DNA from: Conoideocrella luteorostrata
Taxonomy: Eukaryota > Ascomycota > Sordariomycetes > Hypocreales > Clavicipitaceae
Length of the DNA stretch: 64,000 nt
Assembly (NCBI GenBank): GCA_032433595.1
Contig: JASWJB010000008.1
Span: forward strand, 186,001-250,000
Reading direction: 5' to 3'
The notes under the pieces are model-generated. The model worked only from the letters and a program-made list of their open reading frames with translations. It was not told the DNA's origin and searched no databases. Positions 11,725-23,427 of the stretch are shown piece after piece. The stretch's first letter is position 1; every line of letters begins with the position of its first letter. A program made the translations under genes and the position numbers.

Positions 11725-12824
11725 ATGGAGCCCGGCGTATTTCCTTGCAGGACATGCGACGTCTCCTTGGCGTCGTCCATCGCTTGGCGGGAACATGCGA
11801 AGACTGAGTCTCAGTGAGTGGCATAGTGCATCAGCACTTACGATGCATTGGGATCTTGGGATAGCTAATAGTTTTTTCCCGCAGTGTCTCTAAGTTACGG
11901 CATCGTGTGGCCTCATCCGGGGCCGTTCTGCCCTCATCTGCAGCTCGCAGGGACGAATGGGGAGGAGCAGACGCCAAGCCCGGTCAAAAGTCGAGTGACC
12001 GGCAGCCGAAATCTCCAGATAACGAGTCGGACGACAGCGATGCGTCGGAAGATGCGGTTTCAGACCCCGGAGATTCCGAAAAGCCTGAATTCTTCCCTGA
12101 CCAGTGTCTGTTCTGCGGAACCTTGAACGGAACATTCGAGGACAACCTGAAACACATGTCGCAAAGCCACTCATTCGCCATACCGCAGCGCAACAATCTG
12201 ATAATAGACCTGGGGACATTGATCTGGTACCTGCATCTAGTGATATACGGCTATCAAGAGTGTCTGCTATGCGGCAAGACACGGAAATCCGTCGAAGGCA
12301 TACAGCAGCACATGATGGCCAAGGCCCACTGCCGGTTCGACATTGCAGGCGACTTCCAAGATTTTTATGAAGTCTCTAACGATGTGCAGAGGGCCGAGGA
12401 CATCTTCACACCGGGAGAGTCGACAATGAAGCTTGCCTCGGGGAAGACCCTGGGCCATCGATCAAAGCCGGTGGAAGGCCCGTCGCGACGATCTGGCTCT
12501 CGCCCGGACAGCCCCGGCCCCAGCCCGATGCTGACATATGAATCAAACGAACCCGTTGCGAGAACCGGCTCGGAACTGATGACTCGGAACGACCGTACGT
12601 TGGCCAGGCTTGCGACGCAGCTGTCTCAGTTTCGGGCTGGGGATCAACAGAGTCTTGCGCATCTGCCTGCATATGAATTACGCTCTGTCCTTGCGTCTCG
12701 GATGCAGCAGCTCAGTACGGCGAAGCGGATGGAAAGAAGAATGAGGAGCAGGGTCGAGTCCAGGAATAATAAAAACTTGATGAAGCATTTTAAGATAGAT
12801 GTTCCGGGACGATCCAACGGTTAG
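11725..12824 (+). CDS. Rei1-like C2H2 zinc-finger, pre-60S ribosome factor
   Basis: Two exons: 11725-11813 and 11885-12824 (71 bp intron), about 342 residues. The start is ATG in AACCATGG, directly before the first finger; an in-frame ATG at 11680 would add 15 residues. Finger 1 is C-x2-C-x12-H-x5-H (CRTC...H...H), followed by SKLRHRVAS as in Rei1-type proteins. Two further C2H2 units follow an acidic Ser/Asp-rich linker: CLFCGTLNGTFEDNLKHM and CLLCGKTRKSVEGIQQHM. Rei1/Reh1 proteins act in the cytoplasm late in 60S maturation and help release nuclear export factors. Yeast Rei1 is similar in size. Rei1 and Reh1 cannot be told apart here. Confidence 0.8.
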
Positions 12825-12954
12825 GCTCGCCAAGTCCCATCAATACAATTAACATTTATCGTGTGTCGCGTTCTAGATGCAATTACTGGCCAGGTACTCA
12901 TTTTGGATACTTCCTCACGATAAATTTACGAAATTACGCTTTGCACTCTTCGTT

Positions 12955-12979
12955 TTCTTCTTCTTCTTCTTCTTCTTCT
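12955..12979. repeat. TTC microsatellite
   Basis: About eight TTC units followed by a T/A tract lie in the intergenic space after the Rei1-like gene. Confidence 0.9.
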
Positions 12980-13073
12980 GTCTTTTTTTTTTATAATTCG
13001 CGGGAGATCTTGTACCACGGCCGCGTGTCAATAACCAATTGTATTTTCCCGCAGACTAGTAAAATCCGAACCT

Positions 13074-14807
13074 CTAAGCTGAGCGAGTCAAAGTCGCAGT
13101 AGTAGCATTCTCCTTGTCAACTTCGCCAAACACACCAGCATACCCATGCTGCGCGAGGTACTCTCTGAACAAGGCGTCCTCGTTCTCCAGATCTCTCTCC
13201 TTGTCAGGAATCAAGAACCAGGAAATCAGGGCACCAGTCATGGCGAATGCAGCCCCAATGAGGAAAACACCCTGAACGCCCCTGTTCGGATCGTCAAAGG
13301 AGTTCTGGATGGGGATAAAGACCTGCGTGCCAATGGCGGCGCCGGCCTTGCCAACGGCGGCGGCAAAACCAAGAAAATGGCCACGAACAGGGGTCGGGAA
13401 AGATTCGGCACCGCACAGGAAGGTAGCGACCTTTAGGCTTGCGTTAGTTTTTGAGTGTGTTTTGTTCATGTCTCTTTTCATTTTCGCAAATATGTGATCG
13501 TCTGGGGCGAAGCGAAGCGACTTACACCAGGTCCCATTTCTCCAAGGGCGTTAAAGGTACCGTAGAGCACTACAAATAGAGGGAAGACGGTAAGAATCTT
13601 GTGCAGGCCACCGCCGATAATAAAGCCCATGATGGACCAGAGCACGAAGCCCAGCGTCATGGTCTGTTTCCGGCCAATGCGGTCCATGAGGAGGCCGCCG
13701 ATGAGAGTACCCGGAATGTAGAACAGGTTGAGCACGGTGCCGTATCCAATGTTCTCCATCAAGGTATCGTTGGGGTTAAGGGTCTCAATGACGGTTGAGC
13801 CGAAAATGCCAAATGGATAAGTCTTCACGCCGGTTGATCAGTGAGAGTTGAGAACAATTCCTTGCGCGCAAACACTTACGACAAAGTCATACATAAACCA
13901 CGACAGGGATGTTCCCAGCATGGGCTTCCAATACCGCTTGATCACAAGCAGGTAAGGGATGTGCTGCTTCATGGCGTGCTTTTTGTACTGCGTCGAGTTG
14001 ATGAGGCGCAATCGAAAGAAGAGTACCGCCACGGGCAGCACAATGCCGAGTCCAAAGCAGACTCGCCACACACCATCGCTGATACCCCAGCCGTAGGCAG
14101 CTAGGACGATGAGAGCAACAACACCAGCAATGATGAAGCCCATGTCTATGGCGAAGTCTGTTGCCGCCGCAGCTAAAATTCCACGACGTTTCCGTACGTC
14201 CGCGTTCTCATCGGCAGCCTCGGTGGCGCTTGTTGCGCAGGTTGGGTATTCCCCTATTTTGTTCCCGCACAATGTCAGCAAACACTTGTTGTATCTCACT
14301 TTTGGACGTAAATGTTGACTACCCACCACCAGCGCCGAAACCAGCAACACCGCGACCGATAATCATCATCCAGAACTGCCCGTTGACGCTGGTTCCATGA
14401 GCAGCAGTAGCCAAGATCAGGCCGAGGACCAAAAACACTGTTGCCCAGAAGATGCCGTTGCGCCGACCGAGCCTGTCAATTGCCCAACCGAAAAACAGCA
14501 TGCCAAAGACCTCGCCAATGAGGAAGGCATTGGACATGCGGGTCTTCATGGCAGTGTTGTAGTCGTTGGGATACAGCTTGGCCAGGATAGGGTTCATGTA
14601 TCCAACAACCTGTGCGTTGTAGCCGTCCGAGAACAAGGCGACACCGCCGACCAGCACCATCATTATCGACGTTGCCTTGCTAACCGGAGGAGGCGCAACT
14701 TGCTCATCCTTCAAGTCGATGGCATTGTCATTGTAGGATGCGCTCTTGGTGGGCTGAACGCCAGCCCAAGCAGGCGTCTCTTGGATGGAAGTCATCTCGT
14801 CCTTCAT
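13074..14807 (-). CDS. MFS permease, Git1-like (glycerophosphodiester/phosphate family)
   Basis: Four exons: 14807-14327, 14253-13880, 13822-13526 and 13430-13074, about 502 residues with roughly 12 membrane segments. Introns of 73, 57 and 95 bp restore phase. Visible marks are FSDGYNAQVVGYMNP in TM1, DRLGRR between TM2 and TM3, GRGVAGFGAGGEYPTCATS, and MDRIGRKQTM in the second half. These fit the phosphate:H+ symporter branch that includes yeast Git1, which takes up glycerophosphoinositol and glycerophosphocholine. An upstream ATG at 14894 would add a QT-repeat segment. The gene is divergent from the dioxygenase. A phosphonate or phosphodiester substrate is inference from the neighbours. Confidence 0.8.
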
Positions 14808-14829
14808 GGTTGAGGGCTGTCTCAAAATT

Positions 14830-14860
<31 letters not shown>

Positions 14861-15790
14861 TCGGAGAGGAGATGGGAGGCGGTCGCAGAACCATCGGTGT
14901 GCCTTCATCACAGCTCCAAACCAGTATTTATAAACCCGTACCAGACAAGCGGCATGCAGGACGCAAATAAGTAGACAGCCAAGTGGCGTATATTCCGCGT
15001 CTATATTGGTCCAACTTGACCACAACTAGGTCTTCACGCTGCCAACCATCCTCATTTTCAGCCCACGTGGTGCAACACCGCGCAAGCAGGACGACACAAC
15101 GCTATCGATAGAACAGAGTATGGAGTAGCTGCGGCAAGATATTTTCTGCATGCTGCTCCTCTCCACAACGTACAGATGAATTTGATTTGGCTCGCCCGCT
15201 GCATTCCGCTTGAGGCTGCAGATGCATCGATATCCTGTGGATGAGAAATTGCTTGGCCATCTCTTGATGAAAGCCACCAGACCGGCGTCATGCCGAAGAT
15301 CCGTCCCGCTCCCCACACACGTGCGGCGGCGAGGACAATTGATTCATGGAGATCCGTCTGGAAATAACGGGGGGTCCCACACTCGCGGTAAGTCTAGACG
15401 TTAAAGAACCGCTGGCCTTCGCTTCAGCTTTAAGCGAGCCAGTTAGTAGTGAAGAACTTACACGAGAACCGAACCACACGTGTATTGTTATTGGCGTGCA
15501 ATATCGGGGGGAAGTCCGACTGAGGTTATTCATCACGACTAACACAGATGGCACGTGTGTGTAAGTGGAAAAAATGCAGGTCAACGTTGCAATCCGTCGC
15601 ATTATGTCGATCAAGAGTGACGTGAGCTTGTAAGTGATTAATTTGGTATTAAAATCTTCGGCTTCTCCCTGTTCTGCATTGCAAGTGGTCATCACGCGAC
15701 ATTGTTCTGCATCCATCTTAGCCTTATACCGACATTGTGCTCTGCTGCAAAGGCTATACGGAGCACCGAGCCAGCTCAAAATATTGTATC
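14808..15790. promoter_or_regulatory. shared divergent promoter region of permease and dioxygenase
   Basis: This is a 980 bp region between two divergent starts. It contains the CACGTG box at 15065-15070, several CACGTG/CACACGTG-like sites near 15315 and 15475, and further ACACGTG near 15552. Yeast Pho4 binds CACGTG/CACGTT and controls phosphate-starvation genes, so phosphate-responsive control is possible. That link is inference; I did not test enrichment. Confidence 0.35.
14831..14860. repeat. GCGTCT hexanucleotide repeat
   Basis: Five perfect units lie just upstream of the chosen permease start. Translated in the permease frame they give a Gln-Thr repeat, which more likely belongs to the 5' leader than to the protein. 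Confidence 0.85.
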
Positions 15791-16808
15791 ATGGCTTTGA
15801 ACAACGAGCAGCTTTCCTTCTTCAAGGAGAATGGGTATCTCGTTGTTCGTGATTTCCTTTCTCAGGAAGAAGCGAAACACCTACAAAGCTGGGCTCAGGA
15901 AGTCCATGACTGGAGACCTACTACTGAATCCGAGTTTATGCCTTATGAGGTTCGCTTATCTGTCTCGTTAGAAGTTAACACTGGAACCTACTGATGGCAA
16001 TCGCGCTGGGAACAGGAAGTCAATGCCGCTGGAAAGCGTGTGCTCTGCCGCACTGAGAACTTTGTTGATAGCCACAAGGGCTTTAACGACTTGCTCCGTG
16101 GGCAAAAGCTCCTTGGTCTGCTGAACGATCTTGCTGGGGAGCCTATGTTCTTATTCAAGGAAAAAGTCAATTACAAGCTTTCTGGAAGTGGTATGCACAA
16201 ACAGACCCCCCTTGCTGTGAGAATACATAGGATTTACTTAATGCGTTCACAGGAGGCTTTGCTCCTCATATCGACGCTGTTGCGTATACTCAGATCAAGG
16301 ATGTCAAGCACTTGACCATTCTGCTCAGTGTTGATCCCTCCAACATGACAAATGGAGGCTTGGAAGTTGTCAATGGTAGCCACGACATGACTATTCCGAT
16401 CAATGACAAGACTCACTGCATAGAAGATGACTGGGTCAAGTCACAGAAGTGGACTCCTGTTGAGCTTGAAGCCGGTACGTCTCCTTTGGCAATTTTTTCC
16501 CCCTACACAACTGGTCATGTCTTGCAGCTAATGTTTCTTCTTGCAAAGGCCAACTGCTTATTTTCCCCTCCTACTTGGCTCATCGCAGCGGGCCGAACAC
16601 CAGCTCAGACGATCGCAAGGCTATCTATGCCACATACAACCTGGCGCGTGAGGGCGATTTGCACCGTGAATACTACGAGGACCGAAAAAAGGAGTGGCCC
16701 GCTACTCATATGCGTAAGGAGGGCGAGACGTACACCAAGGGTGCGTTGACATATGGATTCGGGTCACCGATGCTGAGTGTGGATGCTGGCAAGCAAGTTG
16801 CCTTCTAG
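15791..16808 (+). CDS. PhyH-family Fe(II)/2-oxoglutarate dioxygenase, PhnY/TmpA-like
   Basis: Four exons: 15791-15949, 16016-16190, 16253-16474 and 16549-16808, 271 residues; all introns are GT-AG and in phase. The iron triad is visible as H117-x-D119 (GGFAPHIDA) and H197 (YLAHRSGPN), with an Arg (about 209) placed to bind 2-oxoglutarate. Other marks are RTENFVD, FKEKVNYKLSGSGG and LYATYN-type IYATYNLA, which I associate with the PhnY/TmpA branch hydroxylating the carbon next to phosphorus in aminoethylphosphonates. The HD protein 1 kb downstream on the same strand matches the partner enzyme of that pathway. The PhyH class is sure; the phosphonate role is inferred from the pair. Confidence 0.78.
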
Positions 16809-17862
16809 ATTGCGGGAGAAGGCGGACAAACACAAAGAGAATGGGTATAATATTATAGAGCAAGCTCGTAAATACACACCTTGATGTTTTAAGTAACGCA
16901 TTATTAGAATCGAGGGGCACAATGGATAACACATTGATGTAGTTTGTGGGTGATCTAACCAGCACTTACACCGTACGGAGTACTTGGCCAGCATATGGCA
17001 CAGCTAAAAGGTGCAACATGCCACGTAGAAACGGTGTTCCCGAGGCGACACTTAGTCACACTCTTTTCCTTTCCGACAGCTTAAAAGATATGCTCCGCTT
17101 AGCCGTGTAGCAACTTGAAGCTCGTCATTACGGCATTTTGGCTGGGAAGCGGCCAATGTAAACCGCCATTGGTTTGCAACGATCATCTAACTAACCAGTC
17201 CCCTCGGCAGGGACGACGCCAGACCCGCCCGCTTGGGTTCGTGAGCAACGTCAGGACGGAGGGCAGGCGGGTGAAGAATTACACGACCCCTCGGTCACTG
17301 TGGCTGGGCGGACCGAGGGGTCGTGTAATTTTTCTCCCGCATGGGAGGGTTAGATCCTTCAGGGCGCCACTTCAAGCGAGAAATCTAGTAGTTACGGAGC
17401 ACGGAGCAACTAGTTACGGGGTAGCTATTAGCTAAAGCTGGCGAACATGTGGGCTGTCATTGGCCTCACGATACCCACGTGCTGGTGAGTTTGAGGCTTT
17501 GGACGTAACGTCGATAACGTGCAAACGGTCACACGTCGGACTTCCCCCCGAATTGAAAAGCGACGTTGTTGCCTGTGGCGTATGCTTGATCTCGGATGCG
17601 CAACAAAAAAGGGCTGCAGATATATTGCCCCTGAATTTTTTTTCGGGGTGCATCGTAGTTAATACGGCTGGCTCTTCTAGAGGACCGCATGCACGTCTGG
17701 TCCAGGTATAACAAGTGTGAGAGCCGCCCAAGTCATCAACTCCTTTGAAGCAGTTGCAACAGAATTGGGCACTACTTTCCTTTCCCTCATTTGCCGATTC
17801 AGGTTCCCAAGGCAGCGACGTATACTCCGTACTCCGTATGTACATCTGATTCATCTTACGAG
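16809..17862. other. intergenic with strong hairpin
   Basis: This 1 kb separates the dioxygenase and HD genes. It contains a TACGGAGTA site near 16976, the perfect hairpin listed separately, and tandem TACTCCGTA words at 17823-17838, directly before the HD start. Confidence 0.6.
17273..17334. repeat. long perfect inverted repeat (hairpin)
   Basis: The 20-bp arms AATTACACGACCCCTCGGTC (17277-17296) and its exact complement (17311-17330) flank a 14-nt loop. Beyond one G-T pair, three more base pairs extend the stem. No open frame covers it convincingly. It could be a small MITE relic, an RNA hairpin or a transcription-blocking element. Confidence 0.9.
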
Positions 17863-18510
17863 ATGGATATTCCGATTCCGAGCCACCTAACGCCCAAGTC
17901 GGTTACCTCATACGTCCTGTCCGTGCTGGAGGCATCAGATAAGACACCGTATATTGGCGAGCCCATCTCCCAACTGCAACATTCTCTCCAGGCAGCACAC
18001 CAGGCCGCCGTGACATCGCCAGGGGTAGACGAAGCTACGCAGGTCGCGGCACTTCTTCACGATATCGGACAGTTCGTCCCTGGCGAGCACCTCGTCCAAT
18101 TGACTGGTGGGAAAGCCCGGAACCTGGGCGGAGCCGAGACAAGCGAGAGCGTAGGCCGTGTTGGCCATGACACCCTGGGCGGTAGCTTCCTCCTTGCGCT
18201 TGGATTTCCTTCCAAAGTCGCACGTTTAGTAGCATCGCACGTCGAGGCTAAGAGATATCTTTGCGCAATTGACAACGGATACTTTCACAAGCTCTCAGAC
18301 GCTAGTAAGAAGAGTCTGGCATACCAGGGCGGACCCATGAGGGGTAAAGAGCTTGACGACTTCGGCAAAGATCAATGGTGCAGGGAAATGTGCCAGCTAC
18401 GGGTGTGGGACGATGAGGCCAAGGTGGAGGGGCTCCAAGTACGAGATCTAGAAAGCTGGCGACCCATCATTGAGAGACAGCTGGCGGAGGAGCAAAAGCA
18501 AACGCAGTAG
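17863..18510 (+). CDS. HD-domain mixed-valent diiron oxygenase, PhnZ/TmpB-like
   Basis: Single exon, 215 residues, starting at MDIPIP (an upstream in-frame ATG at 17791 is less likely). Metal ligands are placed as in PhnZ: H40 (QLQHS), H66-D67 (LLHDIGQ), H102 (VGHDTLGG), H125 (ASHVEAKRYL) and an Asp of RVWDDEAK near 182. Y30 and E33 (YIGE) have the Tyr-x-x-Glu spacing of the substrate-gating pair I recall from PhnZ. KRYLCAI and SLAYQGGPM also fit that family. PhnZ and TmpB use O2 to split 1-hydroxy-aminoethylphosphonates into an amino acid (or betaine) and phosphate. The PhyH-type dioxygenase upstream supplies the expected first step. All key residues are present. Confidence 0.8.
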   Translation: MDIPIPSHLTPKSVTSYVLSVLEASDKTPYIGEPISQLQHSLQAAHQAAVTSPGVDEATQVAALLHDIGQFVPGEHLVQLTGGKARNLGGAETSESVGRVGHDTLGGSFLLALGFPSKVARLVASHVEAKRYLCAIDNGYFHKLSDASKKSLAYQGGPMRGKELDDFGKDQWCREMCQLRVWDDEAKVEGLQVRDLESWRPIIERQLAEEQKQTQ

Positions 18511-20668
18511 CAAAAGCAAAAGAGCCGGGCATATTTCATCGTAATCATGGAATTGCCGGCGTCAGGGTTCCCTGCCGTCCCGAGCACTCTGCCAGCCTCT
18601 GTGAGTATATATTATATGTGTGTGGGTGTGGCCGGGTGCCGCCGCCCGGCTCAGGGAGTCTGCCAAGGGGAAACAGAGGGGGCAAGGGATGAGAACGAAA
18701 AAGATGAGATGAGCTAATTAACACACGGAGGCGGGGACATTTGGTAACGGCAAGCTTGTCTGTCCATGGGAAAGCACGAGCCCTCCCTCCCGCATATGCA
18801 TATCTATGCATGCATGAAGAAGACGGCTGGAGACAATAGAGTTTGGGTGACAGGTGACAGCTCGAGAGTTTGTAGTAGTAGCACCACTATAATTTAGTTA
18901 TAAAAAAACAAAACACCCTCCGCCACCTTGGCATTTTGTTTTTTTCTTTCACTGCAGACTTTCTCAAGTCTAGTCCGTACCGGTTCTAGGTTGATGCAAC
19001 AGCCAACTGTCCATCATTGACAAAAAACAACCATGTGCGAAACAGGTCAAAGCAGAGAAGAAGCCGTAGCTGGCCAAAGTAGTGATTAGTGTCCTGATCC
19101 ACAAACCTGCTGTTGAGGCTGTCCCATCTGTCTTTCCTTTGCGGCCCAACGACGGTAATTTCGAAAGTCAGCCAAACAATCCTCTCAAGTAATAGCATCG
19201 GCTGGACGGCGAAGGAAATGCCCACTTTCCCGATAAATCTCGCGGGAAAAATTGAATTGCGGGACATAGCGAACAGAGCTCTTTAAGTAGTGGGCGTTTC
19301 TCCCCATGTCTTTTACTAGTATAATCGTTTTCCATGCGCGACAGGCAAGATTGAACTGATTCATGGTAATAAGACTTGTTCGCAGAGTGTGGGATGGACC
19401 ACCGGAACAACTGGAGCCCCAGACCCGGAGCAAGGCAACGGTAATGGGAGTGGCAGTGGCGATGGAAGGGTAACTACTGTAAATGCTCCAAGATCTTAGT
19501 GTCCGACAATTGTCGGGATCGCAGAGCGGCTGAGGTGATGTTTCATTGCTTTTGCCATGTCTCACCCAGAAAACTGGAGATTTGGCACATGAGCGTCCTG
19601 GATGTTGTTGATCTTCCCCTCCATAAATTAGCCAAACACAGCAACTTATTGGCTCGCTGGTGGCCGTTGAGACTTCAGCCCCGGGTTCTCGTCCAAGTTC
19701 CCCTTACTAGCATGTTAAGCCACACTCTAACCAACAAAGTTGAAGGGGACTTGCCAACGGGGATGAAAAAAAATAGTACTCAATTCATCGCGCAGCGTTG
19801 CGTGTGTCAATGAGCCATGTTTTGTTCATCGCCATGTTCGCCTCGTGCAAGAAACCAACGGCCCTTACACCAACTCTAATAAGCCACTACAGGAACCAAG
19901 ACGTGTGTTGGAACAGAAACGCGCCCTGCATGTGGGTGTGGGCTTTCTGCCTCTGAACGCAGCGACATATCGCACAGCACGCGGCGGAAGGCAAACTATC
20001 CGAGTCGCCGCAGGTTGGTAAGGGCTCTTTTCCTCATATATCGTGGCAAGTTTGCTTTTGCTGCACATTTCGCGTCTGTCGTTGTCAAAAAGCAAAGTAT
20101 CCATAGCAATCGGCCATGTCAGAGTGGTAATATCATAGCAGGGTGAACCTGGTAGGTGGCATCGCGCAGGTAAGTAACATCCTTGTTTTGATCGAACCGA
20201 CGATGGAGAGGTTTACAAAGTCCCCTCCCCTGTCCTGGCGAACGCACAGTCCTTTCTCACGGTTGCCCATGATGACGCTAAAACCGAGTACCTGGGACCA
20301 GCTAAGAAAACAACATCAAATGAGATCTAAACTGTGGTTAGCTGCGAATTGCCGATCACTTTTAGGAAGATAAAAAGAAACTAATCAAGCGCACTAATTA
20401 ACTAGATGGTGACATGCTGGCTAATCTCCAGTATTCGCTGCTTTCTCGGTAATACGGAGTACATATGTATGCCAGCCCTTATCCAAGTCCACATCATACG
20501 ATCGCGCGCCTGTCTTGGTTGATCGACCTCAAGGCCATTTGTTGTTATATCTTCACTTCTCTCTTCGCTTTCTGTTTGCGAATTTTTTTCCGTCGTCACC
20601 TGCCCATTACATCAACAGGCCTTACCAAGGGGGGTTTTCAAGCAGGCAAACAGACAGATCCAGCAACC
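18511..20668. other. intergenic, 2.1 kb
   Basis: I recognise no gene. Short frames on both strands show no family signature. A TACGGAGTA site lies near 20452. The last few hundred bases probably hold the receptor promoter and leader. Confidence 0.5.
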
Positions 20669-22642
20669 ATGGATGCCCTAACACCGGAAATGTTGGCTCG
20701 TCTGACGATATACAACATGCCACCTGCTCCTCCCAACTATGATCAAATTGGCAGGTTTTTCATCGGCTACGGAGCAACATGGACGTTTCTCGTGTTTTCC
20801 GGCATGATATTTTGTGCATTGAACTACAAGAACCCCATCATCAAGATCCGTTGCATCCCACTCTCTTTTGGTGCCATTCTTATGCTTCACTCGTATTGGG
20901 TCCTGGCGCAAATCACTTACTCGGTTGGTCGTACCATGCCGGTCGTCCTGGCCTATGACATCCAATACTTTTTCATGGGCATCTATTTCCCACTGGGTAT
21001 CGCCCTTTTCCATGCCTCCAATCTTCGTTTCCTTCATGTCGCAAAGCTGCAGAAGCAGTTCACACATCCTGAAATTCGCGTCCGGGATAAGTGCAATGGC
21101 GGCAACTCATCTTTCCTTTGCCGTATCCGCAATCTGGAGTACACCACCCGAATCATGCTCTTCATTGGCATTGGAATGATTTTCCAGGTTTGTTCTTCTG
21201 CATCGTTGTCTCGATGGCCCTCCTTCGCTAACAACTGTTGTGGAAGACTCTTCTCACGGTTGGCATGTGGTTTGCCTGTAAAAAGTATCATCCGACCTTC
21301 GGCCTGCCCGGTACGGAGATCAAAGGTGCCACCTTCCCGGAACAGCTTGTCGACCTCGGCCGCGGCTGGGAGTGGTGGCCGTCCGTTATGTGGCAGTTTA
21401 TCTGGACGTGGATGGTAGGTTGCGTTATCTAAACCCAGGCCGATATCATGCAAACCAATATTAACTCATGTGACACAGATCGCCCCGTATCTGATCTGGC
21501 GCTCTTGGGGAATTCGTGATACCATGGGATGGCGCACGCAAACCATCGGTTGCTGCTTGGCCAGGCAAGTCTACTTTTCGCTTCATGGTGCTTCTTGTAT
21601 ATCTGGGTCATTCGCTAATCGTTCTATTTACAGTCTCCACGCAACCCCGATGTTCCTGATCGCTTCGTACGTCCCCGCCTTCGACAAGATCAATGCCATT
21701 TGGACCCCCAGTCAATGGTGAGTTACCCTTGATGAAGATGGCAGGCTCCGTCAAGGCACGGTCTTGCTGACCATGCGCAGGATCCATCTCTCCATTATGG
21801 TGTTCGAGATCTTTACCGTATTCGTCCCCGTCTTCCAGGTCATCCGATCTTGGATCATCGCTAGAAAAGTCAACGACTCAAACACGAAATGGGAAACCGC
21901 TTCCACAAAGAGCTCTGTCGGATCATCCACCTTGGACTGGAAGAGCTCTAACAACAGTCTGACGGAGAAGTCCAAGCTCGACTATCTCGACGAAGAGCTT
22001 GGAGACCGTCTTTTAACCATGGCCGCTCTCGACCACGTCCTCAAGGACAACCCTGCCCCTCTTCTGGAATTCTCTGCCCTGAACGATTTCTCCGGTGAAA
22101 ACATTGCTTTCCTTACCCGCACTGCCAAGTTCAAGACGTCCTGGCCTGTTATGCCTGAGGGTGAGCAGCAGCTCGACGTATACAACGAGGCTCTCTCCAT
22201 CTACACCGACTTCATCAGCCCCAAGGATGCTGAATTCCCGCTCAACTTGTCGTCTCGTGAACTCAAGCATCACGAGGCAATTTTTGAATCCGCCGCTCGC
22301 GCTCTTTGCGGCGATTCCGGCGCCAATCCAGCCACTCCTTTTGACATTGAGGCACCAATGCCTGGCCAATTCCGTAACGGTTCATTCTCGGACGTGGGAA
22401 CCATTCTCAAATACCGAGGCGATATTCCCGAGGCGTTCAACCTCGAGGTGTTTGACCATGTACAGAGCCATATCAAGTACCTTGTACTGACCAACACATG
22501 GCCCAAGTTTATCAATGAGATGCAGTCGCGAAGACGGTCGAGCGAGAGTGGACGCAGTGGCACTAGTGCTTCATCTGGGGGGTCGCTCGGCAGTCGATTG
22601 TCGCGCCGTTTGGCCAGGCTACTTCGAGACTTAGGATTGTAA
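20669..22642 (+). CDS. seven-transmembrane receptor with C-terminal RGS domain
   Basis: Five exons: 20669-21187, 21247-21414, 21479-21564, 21634-21717 and 21781-22642, about 572 residues. The third intron uses a GC donor (AG|GCAAGT); the others are GT-AG. About seven hydrophobic segments fill the first 310 residues. After a Ser-rich linker, an RGS-type domain (about 375-555) is suggested by LLEFSAL...GENIAFL, YTDFISPKDAEFPLNLS and a closing KYLVLTNTWPKFI. The tail is Ser/Arg-rich. Such 7TM-RGS proteins, like Aspergillus GprK and plant RGS1, speed GTP hydrolysis by G-alpha at the plasma membrane. The ligand is unknown. The gene looks intact. Confidence 0.85.
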
Positions 22643-23427
22643 ACGACATGAGATGTTGCTATATTAATTCACGTTCACTACTATTAATGGTCTTATGCGA
22701 CCCCGAATACCTTTTGTATATTTCATCATACTTACAGCAGGCTGTTTGAGCCTTACTTTCTAACAATCTTTTGTTTTTGTATTATAACACTCGTGTAAAT
22801 GGATCAGAATGTGACATGTTAGTTTGCCGCCCAATGAGGTCACAAGCGACTGGTATGGCATGGAGTAGGCTAGGAGGCTAATTACACTCTGGAGTCAGAA
22901 TGGAAAGGCCAATTGAAACAAATACAGCTCGTTTACTTGAAATTATTGTGCGGTGAATGTCAAGCGGCTTCAACTCACTCTTGCTATCTTCTAGGTCTTC
23001 AGGCTTTTCCATGCATTATTCTCGATCTAGACCGGAGTTTTCGCTCTCGATTGCCGATCGTGAAATTTCGTCATCTTGGAGGTCACGACTAAGTCATCTA
23101 TCTCTCCACTAACAACAGAAAATATAGATTGTACTGTCTTGAACGTCGACGTGGTCGACAATAGCTCAAGTTACAACGTAAAAGATCTGCACGATGCCTT
23201 TTTCAGCATTTGCCGCAACATCCTCCCATTGCTAGCATTGTTTGGCAAACAGCTTCGCCATACTTGGGGAATTGAAACGTGCCAGGAAGTTCGCGGGCTC
23301 TAGTGCGTCACATAAGCACTTTCACCTCGTCAATACAATCAGAGCGAGAAATCTTGCGAGAGGAAATTTTACCCTTGTAGTCTAATTTAGAGTCTACCAT
23401 ACTCTTGTCTTAATCATTTAAACGCAT
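22643..23427. other. intergenic, 0.8 kb
   Basis: No supported gene. From about here the window becomes gene-poor. Confidence 0.45.

Noticed and set aside
14808..14894. Longer N-terminus for the permease starting at 14894
   Set aside because: It would consist mainly of a hexanucleotide-encoded Gln-Thr repeat; the downstream ATG gives a normal cytosolic N-terminus.
20110..20160. Possible tRNA-like sequence (AATCGGCCATGTCAGAGTGG)
   Set aside because: No matching anticodon stem or T-arm could be folded.
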